NCBI GenBank assembly: GCA_021300505.1
Contig: JAJTDQ010000013.1
Location: 1-48,516 of the forward strand
DNA from: Cryomorphaceae bacterium
GTDB lineage: Bacteria; Bacteroidota; Bacteroidia; Flavobacteriales_D; Crocinitomicaceae
Direction of reading: 5' to 3'
Length of the DNA stretch: 48,516 bases
The notes below the pieces were generated by a model, which was given only the letters and a program-made list of their open reading frames with translations, was not told the origin of the DNA and ran no database searches. The translations under genes were made by a program, and so were the position numbers. Below, piece by piece: positions 40,385 to 48,514 of the stretch. Each line of letters begins with the position of its first letter. Position 1 is the first letter of the stretch.

Positions 40385-40553
40385 AGTTCAGCTATAAAAT
40401 CATAAATATTAGAAATGCGAGCACCAAATTAACAAATATTAATGAATAAGTGTTCCAATTGTTTCGCACTTTTTTGAGTAACAAAAATAAGACTTGAATT
40501 GTTCGAAGTCAATGGAGAGCAAATATTATTTTCAAATGACTGCATTTAACTTT

Positions 40554-41429
40554 TTAAAACAAGTGTTTTTCAGCATGATAAGAGGAGCGCACTAATGGTC
40601 CACTTTCTACATAACGGAATCCCATTTCGATTCCGAGCAATCGATATTTCTCGAATCTTTCAGGAGTCACAAATTCAGCAATCGGTAGATGTTTCGCTGT
40701 AGGCTGAAGGTATTGCCCAAGTGTAATAATGTCCACATGAACACTACGCAAATCTTCCATCGTTTCGATGATTTCTTCTTCTGTTTCGCCTAGTCCAAGC
40801 ATAATTCCTGATTTCGTGCGCATACCACCCTTTTTTAGTCGGAATAGCACCTCTAAGCTTCGGTCATATTTCGCTTGGATTCGCACTTGCTTTGTTAATC
40901 TTCGCACAGTTTCGAGGTTGTGGGAGACAATTTCCGGAGCCACATCAATGATAGCTTGAAGATTTTCCCAATTACCCGCAAAATCTGGGATCAATGTTTC
41001 CAAAGTAGTTCCGGGAGATTGATTTCGAATTGCTCGAACAGTTTGTGCCCAAATGGTTGAACCTCCATCCTTTAAATCATCCCTGTCGACTGATGTAATC
41101 ACAGCATGTTTCACACGCATGGTCTTTACACTGTTCGCAACACGTCCCGGCTCAAATGGATCGGCCTCTTCGGGCTTGCCTGTATGCACTGCGCAAAACC
41201 CACATGAACGTGTGCAGATATTTCCAAGAATCATGAATGTAGCCGTACCTTCTCCCCAGCATTCACCCATGTTTGGACAATTACCACTTTCACAAATGGT
41301 ATGCAGCTTATGCTCATCCACTAGGGCGCGAACCTTACGATAGTTTTCACCAGTCGGAAGTTTGACACGTAACCATTTCGGCTTTTTTATCCGAATCTCT
41401 GCGTTGTCCTTTTGGATTGATTCACTCAT
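40554..41429 (-). CDS. lipA: Lipoyl synthase
   Basis: Radical SAM enzyme that inserts two sulfurs into octanoyl groups to make lipoyl cofactors. The auxiliary cluster Cys are C46, C51 and C57 ([12 protein letters not shown]), the radical SAM cluster C72, C76 and C79 (CTRSCGFC), and the RSSY motif is at the end. 291 residues, normal and intact. Lipoyl groups serve the complexes that need the lpdA product, which is broken 3 kb away. The 170 bases downstream to the T9SS gene start are non-coding; the T9SS gene's promoter must lie there. Confidence 0.95.
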   Translation of the reverse strand: MSESIQKDNAEIRIKKPKWLRVKLPTGENYRKVRALVDEHKLHTICESGNCPNMGECWGEGTATFMILGNICTRSCGFCAVHTGKPEEADPFEPGRVANSVKTMRVKHAVITSVDRDDLKDGGSTIWAQTVRAIRNQSPGTTLETLIPDFAGNWENLQAIIDVAPEIVSHNLETVRRLTKQVRIQAKYDRSLEVLFRLKKGGMRTKSGIMLGLGETEEEIIETMEDLRSVHVDIITLGQYLQPTAKHLPIAEFVTPERFEKYRLLGIEMGFRYVESGPLVRSSYHAEKHLF

Positions 41430-41467
41430 AATGTACTATTTATGTTGTCCTCTTTTCTTGAACCATT

Positions 41468-41486
41468 GTTCACGAACATTTGTTCG
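41468..41486. promoter_or_regulatory. Overlapping inverted repeats between lipA and the OsmC gene
   Basis: GTTC-AC-GAAC (41468-41477) overlaps CGAACA-TT-TGTTCG (41473-41486), in the 141-base divergent gap. Dyads of this type can be operator sites. No regulator gene is adjacent. A one-mismatch -7 box TATCTTTA at about 41514 precedes the OsmC gene. Confidence 0.4.
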
Positions 41487-41570
41487 CTATGTCTCGCAGT
41501 GAGCGAAAAGACCTATCTTTACATGGTTGAATAAATTCGACGGACAAAAATACGATTAAAAGCACTTCTG

Positions 41571-41975
41571 ATGGTTACTTCCAAAGTAGAATATCTCGGA
41601 CAATTGCGCACTGAATGTACTCATCTTGCTTCAGGCATGAAGATTATTACGGATGCACCTCTTGACAACCATGGTAAGGGTGAGGCTTTCTCTCCAACGG
41701 ATTTGGTAGCGACGGCCTATGCTTCTTGCATGATTACAATTATGGGAATTTATTGCGATACACACAGTGTCTCTTTCAAGCATGCAGAGGCTGAGGTGGA
41801 AAAAATAATGTCTTCGGCTCCTCGACGCATTGAACAATTGATAATGCGCATCGACTTAACGGAAAATGGGTGGGACGATGCTACTGCAGATAAAGTAATA
41901 CGCGCAGGAAAGGCGTGTCCAGTAGCTCAAACTTTTGGGGATGGAGTAAAGGTAGATATTGAATTTAAATGGTGA
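41571..41975 (+). CDS. OsmC family protein
   Basis: A 134-residue OsmC/Ohr-type peroxidase fold. The two conserved Cys are in AYASCMITI and GKACPVAQT, consistent with thiol-dependent reduction of organic hydroperoxides, though the subfamily (OsmC against Ohr or YhfA) is not settled. The N-terminus VEYLGQLRTECTHLASG is typical. It overlaps the start of the next gene. Confidence 0.88.
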   Translation: MVTSKVEYLGQLRTECTHLASGMKIITDAPLDNHGKGEAFSPTDLVATAYASCMITIMGIYCDTHSVSFKHAEAEVEKIMSSAPRRIEQLIMRIDLTENGWDDATADKVIRAGKACPVAQTFGDGVKVDIEFKW

Positions 41976-42748
41976 TGATGGAACAAAGACAACGATTTGA
42001 GAGAAGGAAAGATCCTGAGGATGTAATTTATGGTGTGAGATCTGTGATTGAGGCCATTGAAGCCAATCGCGAAATCAACCGAATACTCATTCTCAAAGGA
42101 ATGAAAAAAGAGTTGTTCATGGAGCTGAAGGAATCCTTGAAAGGAAAAGAATATCCTTTGCAATTTGTTCCGACAGAGAAATTGGACCGCATCACTTCTG
42201 GAAATCACCAAGGTGTAATTGCCTATGTTGCTCCGATTGAATATGCTGTAATCGAAACGCTGGTTGAAGAAAAGCTTGAGAAAGGTGAGAAGCCGCTTAT
42301 TTTGGTACTTGATCGCATTACCGATGTGCGCAACTTTGGTGCAATTGCACGTACAGCTGAATGCCAAGGTGTAGACGCAATTCTCATTCCATCAAAGGGC
42401 TCTGCATTAGTAAGTGCTGATGCGGTAAAAACATCTGCAGGTGCCTTGAACCGAATTCCAGTATGCAAGACGGATGATTTGAAAAACACCTTGTTTTATC
42501 TTCAACAATGTGGATTGCGCATCGTTGCTTGTACAGAAAAATCGAAAATTCCGTTGTACGAAGTGAATTTAAGAGGACCCGTAGCGATAATTCTCGGTTC
42601 AGAGGAAAATGGAATTACATCAGATCTATTGAACCTATCAGACATTAAAGCACGAATTCCATTGCGTGGTGAAATTGCCTCTTTGAATGTAGGTGTTGCG
42701 GCAGGAATGATTCTCTACGAAAAGACACGTCAAGAACTTTACGGATAG
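41969..42748 (+). CDS. rlmB: TrmH/SpoU family 2'-O-methyltransferase, RlmB-like
   Basis: 2'-O-ribose methyltransferase of the SPOUT knot class, probably acting on G2251 of 23S rRNA. The N-terminal substrate domain begins VIYGVRSVIEAIEANREI. The C-terminal knot has LDRITDVRNFGAIARTAEC, ILGSEENGIT and the final SLNVGVAAGMILYE motif. 259 residues, standard. ATG at 41969 or 41975 (overlapping the OsmC stop) could be used. Full motif set. Confidence 0.88.
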   Translation: MVMMEQRQRFERRKDPEDVIYGVRSVIEAIEANREINRILILKGMKKELFMELKESLKGKEYPLQFVPTEKLDRITSGNHQGVIAYVAPIEYAVIETLVEEKLEKGEKPLILVLDRITDVRNFGAIARTAECQGVDAILIPSKGSALVSADAVKTSAGALNRIPVCKTDDLKNTLFYLQQCGLRIVACTEKSKIPLYEVNLRGPVAIILGSEENGITSDLLNLSDIKARIPLRGEIASLNVGVAAGMILYEKTRQELYG

Positions 42749-42758
42749 ACTTCTTGAA

Positions 42759-43469
42759 TTATCCTTTGAGAATCCAAGGTAGGATTTCAGGAATTTGATT
42801 CAGCTCGCGTATTCGCCACTCACCTTCGACGTCTTGAAATTTTTGTTCAGGGTCGAAGTGAATGGTGTGCATTCCGACGGCGTTTGCGCCAAGAATATCC
42901 ACCTCATAGTCGTCACCGATCATAACAGATTGATCCGCATTGCACTCTGCTAAGCGCATGGAGTAGTGAAAAATATCTTTGTCCGGTTTGTTCTTTCCAA
43001 TATCCTCAGAGCAAATCAATTCCTGAAAATAAGGCGCCAACCCACAGTTATCAATCTTAATGGTTTGTACCTCTCGAAATCCGTTCGTAATCATGTGGAG
43101 CTGGTACCCTTCGGATTTTAATGATTTCACCGTTTCTAAAGCGTTTGGAAACATGGCGGTTTGTACCGGTGACAATTCAACATATCCGTCTGAAAGTTTC
43201 TCAATTGTAACTGGATCTTCAATGCCAAAAGTGGCAAGAGCCTTTCGAAAGCGTTCACTTCTGAGTACCTCTTTCGTCATTTTACCAGCACCATATAACT
43301 TCCATAGAATGGTGTTGTGTTCTTTATATTCTTCATGAAAGGTGTGAAAATCCTCAATTTCCAGATGAAGGCTCAAGTCATGAAATAAGATGTTTAACGC
43401 AATTTCAGAATTCTTTTCAAAATCCCAAAGTGTGCGATCTAGATCGAAAAAAAGATGAAATTTATTCAC
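42759..43469 (-). CDS. YjjG-type HAD family noncanonical nucleotidase
   Basis: HAD hydrolase of 236 residues. Motif I is FFDLDRTLWDFEKNS with the nucleophile and acid Asp, motif II is MITNGF, motif III Lys in GKNKPDKDIF and motif IV is MIGDDYEVDILGA. The YjjG family dephosphorylates noncanonical pyrimidine nucleotides. Intact. It starts 2 bases after the stop of the membrane-protein remnant upstream. Confidence 0.88.
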   Translation of the reverse strand: MNKFHLFFDLDRTLWDFEKNSEIALNILFHDLSLHLEIEDFHTFHEEYKEHNTILWKLYGAGKMTKEVLRSERFRKALATFGIEDPVTIEKLSDGYVELSPVQTAMFPNALETVKSLKSEGYQLHMITNGFREVQTIKIDNCGLAPYFQELICSEDIGKNKPDKDIFHYSMRLAECNADQSVMIGDDYEVDILGANAVGMHTIHFDPEQKFQDVEGEWRIRELNQIPEILPWILKG

Positions 43470-43471
43470 GT

Positions 43472-43830
43472 TTAAAACAAAAGATAGGCAACGCCCGTCA
43501 TGATCAATGAGTTAATTGCCATCCCAAGAATTATGAGCGGAAAGGTTTTGTGTTGTTTGCCGTAAAATTTTGCGGCAATAATACTTCCAATTGGCACAGA
43601 CAAGAAAAAAGGAGCCCAAAAACAAATTCCATAAATTCCTAACTTATGTTTGATTCGGATGATGAACTTATTGGTTTTGGAAAACTTCTTTTTTTTTGGA
43701 ATTGGAAGACCTTTACGCTCCAATTCTTCGAGTTTTTTGACCTTCTGTTTGTGAGCCATGGACATCACCAACTCACTGAAAAAGTAGAAAACAGCCGATC
43801 CGAATGTTCCACCTGCAAAAGCTGCTAGGT
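43472..43830 (-). pseudogene. Membrane-protein gene lacking its 5' part, fused to upp
   Basis: The frame reads LAAFAGGTFGSAVFYFFSEL, then charged segments and YGICFWAPFFLSVPIGSIIA, ending SLIMTGVAYLLF. It resembles the second part of a small membrane-protein family in Bacteroidota (a helix with GG(T/A)xG, a Lys-rich loop, then a helix with TPIxLSxPxG). The first 40-50 residues and the start are missing; upstream the frame meets a stop (TAA) immediately past the junction with upp near 43830. ATG at 43771 could give a 99-residue product that lacks the first helices. The join coincides with the loss of the upp tail. Confidence 0.65.
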
Positions 43831-44414
43831 GCAGTTAATTCAGCATCGATGGCACCCACCCAAATGTCTGTGGTATCCGGAAGATTTTTCCGAACAAATT
43901 CCAATGCATCGGGCGTTGCAATCGCAGAAACGATAATAACACGTTTTGGTTTTCCTTGTTTAAGTAGGGCCTTATATACAGCAACCATAGAAGCTCCAGT
44001 AGCAAGCATTGGATCGCTGATTATGAGAATCCGGTTGTCTAGGTTTGGAGACGCTAGGTATTCGACATAAATTTCAAAATCTTCTGCTGTCGTATGTTTG
44101 CGGTATGCTGAGATAAATGCGCTTTCGGCACCATCAAAATAGTTTAGTAATCCTTGGTGCATCGAGAGTCCTGCGCGTAAAATGGTGGCCAATACAGGTT
44201 GTTCTTCTAAAAGCGCTGTCTTTGCGATTCCAAGAGGCGTTTGTACATCTGCATCCTTAAATTTTAAGGACTTAGAAAGCTCGTATGCCATCACCTCAGA
44301 AATACGCTCCATGTTTTTGCGAAAACGCATCGAATCCATTTGAATTTGAGTGTCACGAATTTCTGCGATGAAGTGATTGAAAATTGAATGCTGGGAGGAA
44401 AGGGAATGTACCAT
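43773..44414 (-). pseudogene. upp: Uracil phosphoribosyltransferase with its C-terminus replaced
   Basis: Salvage enzyme converting uracil and PRPP to UMP. 213 codons. Start and core are normal: DSMRFRKNMERI, RAGLSMHQGLL, and the PRPP loop ISDPMLATGASM. After GAIDAELTA the expected end is (x)SYIVPGLGDAGDLAFGxKL, which holds the uracil-binding and final conserved residues. Here it reads PSSFCRWNIRIGCFLLFQ, which is the next gene's DNA in another frame. So about 15-17 conserved codons are lost together with the intergenic DNA. Activity is doubtful. Confidence 0.85.
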
Positions 44415-44482
44415 CTTTTCGGTTGCTTTGCTATAAAAGTACAGATTTTCAAAAACTTTCGAAGGGCAAAATTGTAATTATT

Positions 44483-44511
44483 AGGAGAAAGGTCCACTTC
44501 AGGAGAAAGGT
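44483..44511. repeat. Direct repeat AGGAGAAAGGT x2 before the ABC transporter
   Basis: AGGAGAAAGGT occurs at 44483-44493 and 44501-44511 (18-base period), in the gap between the divergent upp and ABC genes and upstream of the -7 box at 44527. Position suggests an activator site, but no regulator is nearby and chance duplication is possible. Confidence 0.5.
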
Positions 44512-44526
44512 GCGCTTTATTTTCGG

Positions 44527-44534
44527 TAATTTTG
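44527..44534 (+). promoter_or_regulatory. Promoter -7 box TAATTTTG of the ABC transporter
   Basis: Matches TAnnTTTG and is followed by CCCGT and the ATG at 44540, giving a leaderless mRNA. This supports the ATG at 44540 over the longer upstream frame. Confidence 0.6.
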
Positions 44535-44539
44535 CCCGT

Positions 44540-46315
44540 ATGTCGGAGAAAAAAAGTCTGAATTTTTTAGTTTTTAAACGCTTGTTGGCGAATACAAAAC
44601 CTTACAAAAGGATTTTGGTTTTGTCAGTGACGTGTACCATTCTCTTGTCTTTTCTTGGACCTTTACGCCCTTTGTTGATCGGACAAATGGTAGATCGTTT
44701 CTTGGTTCAGTCGAAACAGCCTGACATGTTGGTGATCTGGACGTTTATGATCATCGGATTATTGATCATTGAGTCGCTTCTGCAATTTGCAGGAATGTAT
44801 TTTTCAAACCTTCTTGCGCAGTCGGTTATTCGTGATCTCCGCACGCGCATTTTTGGTCATTTGCTGCGTTTTCGCATGCAGTATTTCGACAAAACACCAA
44901 TAGGCTCATTAGTAACTCGAGTCGTATCCGATCTTGAGGCCATTACGGAAGTGTTTTCATCAGGGATTTTGGAAATTGCCGGAGATCTCTTAGCCTTGGT
45001 AATCGTCCTCTCATTGATGTTCTGGACCAATTGGCAATTGACCTTGATGACATTGGTACCAATTCCATTTTTGTTGATCGCAACTCGCATTTTTGCACGT
45101 GCCATGCAGAAGTCCTTTCAATTGGAGCGAACGCAGGTCAATAAACTGAACACCTTCGTTCAAGAACACTTGACAGGTATGTCGATTGTTCAGTTATTCA
45201 ACCGACAAAAGCAAGAATATGCGGTATTTGAAGAAATCAATAAAGGTCATCGTCAAGCACATGTGAATGCCGTTTGGGCCAATTCGATTTTCTTCCCGGT
45301 AGTTGAACTTTTAAGTTCGTTGTCCATTGCTTTTCTCATTGTTTGGGGAGCAGTTATAGCTGGAGGAAAATCAAAAGTTGAGGTACAGGCCATGTATGGT
45401 CAAATTTTTTCATTCACGCTTTGGATTAGTCAACTCTATCGTCCAATACGCATGTTGGCAGATAAGTTTAATGTGCTTCAGCGCGGTACGGTGCGAGCGG
45501 AACGTGTTTTTGAGATTTTGGATATGGATGAATTTGTTCAGGAACAAGGGAAGAATGATACGTGTCGGTTTAACGTGCCTATTCGATTTGATGGTGTTTC
45601 GTTCGCCTATACCGATGACCAATATGTACTTAAAAACATTCATTTGGCAATCAAGCCAGGATCAACCGTCGCATTTGTTGGTGCAACGGGTTCTGGTAAA
45701 ACAACCATGGTCAACTTACTAGGACGTTTTTATGAATACACGATAGGAAACATTCATATTGGTGATGTTGAACTTAGGGATATAGAATTGAACTACTTGC
45801 GAAGTAATATTGCTGTAGTTCTCCAAGATGTTTTCTTGTTTTCAGACAGTATTCATCGCAACATCACACTAGGCTCACCTGATATCACCCGAGAACAGGT
45901 CATTCTAGCAGCAAAGGCGGTTGGTGCTGATGAATTTATATGTCAACTTCCGGGCGGCTACGATTATGTGCTCGGCGAGCGAGGAGGGGTTCTTTCTGTT
46001 GGGCAACGTCAATTGATTTCATTTGTCCGCGCTTATGTTTATAATCCGGAGATATTGATTCTTGATGAGGCTACATCAAGCGTGGATAATGAGTCTGAAG
46101 TCTTAATTCAAAAAGCGACAGAAGCCCTAACTAAAGGAAGAACGTCTATTGTCATTGCTCACCGATTGTCAACGATTCGTTCGGCTGATTTGATTGTGGT
46201 GATGGACAAAGGTGAAATTGTTGAACAAGGTACCCATACTGAATTACTCGGTAAAGAAGGATATTACCGCAAGTTGCACGACATGCAGTTTTCGGAAGAC
46301 GATACGGAACAATAG
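44540..46315 (+). CDS. ABC exporter, fused membrane and ATPase domains
   Basis: MsbA/lipid A-exporter-like half transporter of 591 residues: six membrane helices to about residue 320, then an ATPase domain. Walker A is GATGSGKTT (about residue 383), the signature is LSVGQRQL, Walker B is ILILDEATSS (about 505) and the switch His is in IVIAHRLST. Function as a homodimer is expected. Substrate not predictable. The next gene starts 3 bases after its stop. Confidence 0.93.
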   Translation: MSEKKSLNFLVFKRLLANTKPYKRILVLSVTCTILLSFLGPLRPLLIGQMVDRFLVQSKQPDMLVIWTFMIIGLLIIESLLQFAGMYFSNLLAQSVIRDLRTRIFGHLLRFRMQYFDKTPIGSLVTRVVSDLEAITEVFSSGILEIAGDLLALVIVLSLMFWTNWQLTLMTLVPIPFLLIATRIFARAMQKSFQLERTQVNKLNTFVQEHLTGMSIVQLFNRQKQEYAVFEEINKGHRQAHVNAVWANSIFFPVVELLSSLSIAFLIVWGAVIAGGKSKVEVQAMYGQIFSFTLWISQLYRPIRMLADKFNVLQRGTVRAERVFEILDMDEFVQEQGKNDTCRFNVPIRFDGVSFAYTDDQYVLKNIHLAIKPGSTVAFVGATGSGKTTMVNLLGRFYEYTIGNIHIGDVELRDIELNYLRSNIAVVLQDVFLFSDSIHRNITLGSPDITREQVILAAKAVGADEFICQLPGGYDYVLGERGGVLSVGQRQLISFVRAYVYNPEILILDEATSSVDNESEVLIQKATEALTKGRTSIVIAHRLSTIRSADLIVVMDKGEIVEQGTHTELLGKEGYYRKLHDMQFSEDDTEQ

Positions 46316-46318
46316 AAG

Positions 46319-47182
46319 ATGACAGGATTAAAGATAGGAGGCGTTCCCGAACATTTCAATTTGCCATGGCGAATGGCCATTGAGAAAGGGAAATTTGCGG
46401 AGTTAGGAATCGATGTGCACTGGAGTGACATGAACGGAGGTACAGGCCAAATGATTCGTGGCCTTGAGACGGGCTCAATCGATGTAGCTGTTTTATTGAC
46501 AGAAGGAATAACTAGAGCGGTACTTCAAGGTCTTAAAGCTCGAATTGTTCAAGTCTATGTGAAAACTCCTTTGCAGTGGGGGATACATGTCCCATATCAT
46601 TCAGAAATAAATAGTGTTGAAGATATCAAGCATCCAACTTTTGCTGTTTCAAGAGAGGGTTCAGGTTCGCACTTGATGGCGTATGTACTCGGTGAGCGTG
46701 AAGGGTGGGATCAATCGTCGATTCAATTCAATGTCGTTGGGGATATTTATGGTGGATTATGGGCCTTGCAGCATGATCAAGCGCAAATCTTTTTGTGGGA
46801 GAAATACACCACATTTCCTTTTGTTACGCAAAAAAAATGCAAGCGCGTTGGGGACGTCTTGACACCTTGGCCATGCTTTGTAATTGCTGTTCGCGAAGAA
46901 TTTTTGGAGAAGCATAGTGATTTAATTGATCAAATGTGTAGAGTGGTGAATGCGAGTGCGGAGAAATTGAAAAATGACCCCAATGCTGCTGATGTTTTTT
47001 CCTGGAGGTATAACATTCCATTGGAACAAACAAAAATGTGGCTTTCAGATACCGAATGGAATGAACATGAAGGGATAAGAAAAGAGGAATTAGAGGGTGT
47101 CGTAAATACTTTGAAGGAGCTTTCCTTGATTACGTCGAAACAAGCGGAGGGATGGGAAGAAAAATTGATAAAAAACAAGTAA
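46319..47182 (+). CDS. Substrate-binding-like protein without a signal peptide
   Basis: Periplasmic-binding-protein type II fold (SsuA/THI5/NMT1-like) of 287 residues. The N-terminus is KIGGVPEHFNLPWRMAIEKG, with GLETGSIDVAVLLTEGITRA, as in these proteins. There is no signal peptide or lipobox; it begins directly with the mature domain, so it is probably cytoplasmic. It sits 3 bases after an exporter and 16 bases before hemH. Binding ligand unknown. A metabolite-binding or enzymatic role is more plausible than import with the exporter next door. Confidence 0.8.
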   Translation: MTGLKIGGVPEHFNLPWRMAIEKGKFAELGIDVHWSDMNGGTGQMIRGLETGSIDVAVLLTEGITRAVLQGLKARIVQVYVKTPLQWGIHVPYHSEINSVEDIKHPTFAVSREGSGSHLMAYVLGEREGWDQSSIQFNVVGDIYGGLWALQHDQAQIFLWEKYTTFPFVTQKKCKRVGDVLTPWPCFVIAVREEFLEKHSDLIDQMCRVVNASAEKLKNDPNAADVFSWRYNIPLEQTKMWLSDTEWNEHEGIRKEELEGVVNTLKELSLITSKQAEGWEEKLIKNK

Positions 47183-47198
47183 CGTTAAATTGAAGAGC

Positions 47199-48218
47199 AT
47201 GAAAACAGGAGTGTTACTAATTCAACTCGGAACACCGGATAGTCCAAGTATTGGAGATGTTCGCAGGTATTTATCTGAATTTTTAAACGACCCACGCGTA
47301 ATTGACATTCCTTGGTTGGCTAGGAAGATTTTGGTAAATGGAATCATCGTGCCATTTCGAGCGCCAAAATCCGCGAAGATTTACAAGGAATTGTGGCAGC
47401 ATAGCAATGGTGTCTCTCCATTGTTGAAGCATACCGAACGTCTTGTAGAGCTAGTTTCAGACCGGTTTAAAGCCCAAGATGTGACGATAGAAATGGCAAT
47501 GCGCTATCAAAATCCGTCAATGGATATGGTGTTGGAACGTATGCATAGAGCCAATTACGATCAAATCATCATCATTCCGTTGTTCCCACAATATGCGAGT
47601 GCTTCAACGGGTTCTGCCATAGCTAGAGCAATGGAGATCATTCAAAAATGGTGGGTTATTCCAGAAGTTAAAATTGTCAGTCAATTTTGGGATCATTCAG
47701 GATACATCGATGCGGTTGTTGATCGTGCAGGGCAATTTGATCTCAAAGAATATGACCATATTTTGTTTTCTTACCACGGGTTGCCAGAACGACAAGTGGA
47801 TAAAGTCTATGAGGACACGGACCTATGCAGTGATCAGCCTTGCGAAAGTGAGGTCAATGAAAAGAACAAGTTCTGCTATAAAGCAACGAGTTACGGCACC
47901 ACACGATTGATTGCAGAGCGTTTAGGCTTGAAAGAATCAGACTATACCGTCTGTTTCCAATCGCGCTTGGACAAGAAATGGTTGACTCCATTTTCAGATA
48001 AGGTTGTCGAAGAATGGGCGAAAAAAGGCGCGAAGAAATTATTGGTTTTCAGTCCTGCTTTCGTCGCCGATTGTCTAGAAACCATTATTGAAATTGGTGA
48101 CGAGTACCAAGAGATCTTTGAGGAATATGGCGGTGAAAAAATTCAGTTGGTTCCAAGCTCAAACGATCACCCACGTTTTGTGGATTGCATTGCGGAGTTG
48201 ATTGAAGCGAGAGTGTAG
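47199..48218 (+). CDS. hemH: Ferrochelatase
   Basis: Inserts Fe2+ into protoporphyrin IX, the last step of haem synthesis. 339 residues from the ATG at 47199 (MKTGVLLIQLGTPDSP); TTG at 47190 is less likely. The active-site motif is LFSYHGLPERQ, with the catalytic His. Further motifs are VCFQSRLDKKWLTPF and FSPAFVADCLETIIEIGDEY. The sequence is intact. It would supply haem for the dihaem lipoprotein found earlier in the window. Confidence 0.94.
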   Translation: MKTGVLLIQLGTPDSPSIGDVRRYLSEFLNDPRVIDIPWLARKILVNGIIVPFRAPKSAKIYKELWQHSNGVSPLLKHTERLVELVSDRFKAQDVTIEMAMRYQNPSMDMVLERMHRANYDQIIIIPLFPQYASASTGSAIARAMEIIQKWWVIPEVKIVSQFWDHSGYIDAVVDRAGQFDLKEYDHILFSYHGLPERQVDKVYEDTDLCSDQPCESEVNEKNKFCYKATSYGTTRLIAERLGLKESDYTVCFQSRLDKKWLTPFSDKVVEEWAKKGAKKLLVFSPAFVADCLETIIEIGDEYQEIFEEYGGEKIQLVPSSNDHPRFVDCIAELIEARV

Positions 48219-48221
48219 TTA

Positions 48222-48321
48222 TGAGTTATGTAGTTACGAGTTACGAATTACGAATTACGAATTACGAATTACGAATTACGAATTACAAATTACAAATTAC
48301 AAATTACAAATTACAAATTAC
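48222..48321. repeat. Heptamer tandem repeats, GAATTAC then AAATTAC
   Basis: Starting just after the hemH stop: degenerate units (GAGTTAT, TAGTTAC and GAGTTAC), then six exact GAATTAC, then five exact AAATTAC, then a decayed unit. The change from GAATTAC to AAATTAC is sharp, as if the array grew by duplication of a mutated unit. The same unit flanks the palindrome at 27695-27758. No gene here. Confidence 0.9.
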
Positions 48322-48374
48322 AAGTTCTTTGATTATGACATCGGCTTTCGAAGTGTAATTAAGCCTTAAAGGGC

Positions 48375-48440
48375 AGCGGTCTTTTGTCTTTAAGCGATAG
48401 CGGTCTTTTGTCTAATCGTCTTTCGTCTAATCGTCTTTCA
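48375..48440. repeat. Short direct repeats in the tail region
   Basis: AGCGGTCTTTTGTCT occurs at 48375-48389 and 48399-48413 (24-base period). Then TCTAATCGTCTTTCG and TCTAATCGTCTTTCA follow each other at 48411-48440. The rest to 48500 is TCTTAA-like low complexity. The 298 bases after hemH contain no ORF of note. Confidence 0.8.
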
Positions 48441-48506
48441 TCTTAAAATCTTAATGTCCTAATATCTTTAAGTTCTCCGAACTTTTTTATTCACGCAGGA
48501 GTTTCG

Positions 48507-48514
48507 TACTTTTG
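48507..48514 (+). promoter_or_regulatory. Promoter -7 box TACTTTTG at the window end
   Basis: TACTTTTG followed by CA is the commonest Bacteroidota promoter form. It points out of the window, to a gene or RNA after 48516. Confidence 0.65.

Noticed and set aside
43472-43771. An intact small membrane protein starting at 43771
   Set aside because: The frame continues upstream with family-like residues (AFAGGTFGSAVFYFFSE) before the join, so the ATG at 43771 is an internal Met.
44384-44539. N-terminal extension of the ABC exporter
   Set aside because: It crosses the promoter box and the divergent upp start, and is not hydrophobic or family-like. The ATG at 44540 starts like relatives.
48222-48321. 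CRISPR array
   Set aside because: The 7-bp units are directly adjacent with no spacers, and no cas genes are present.
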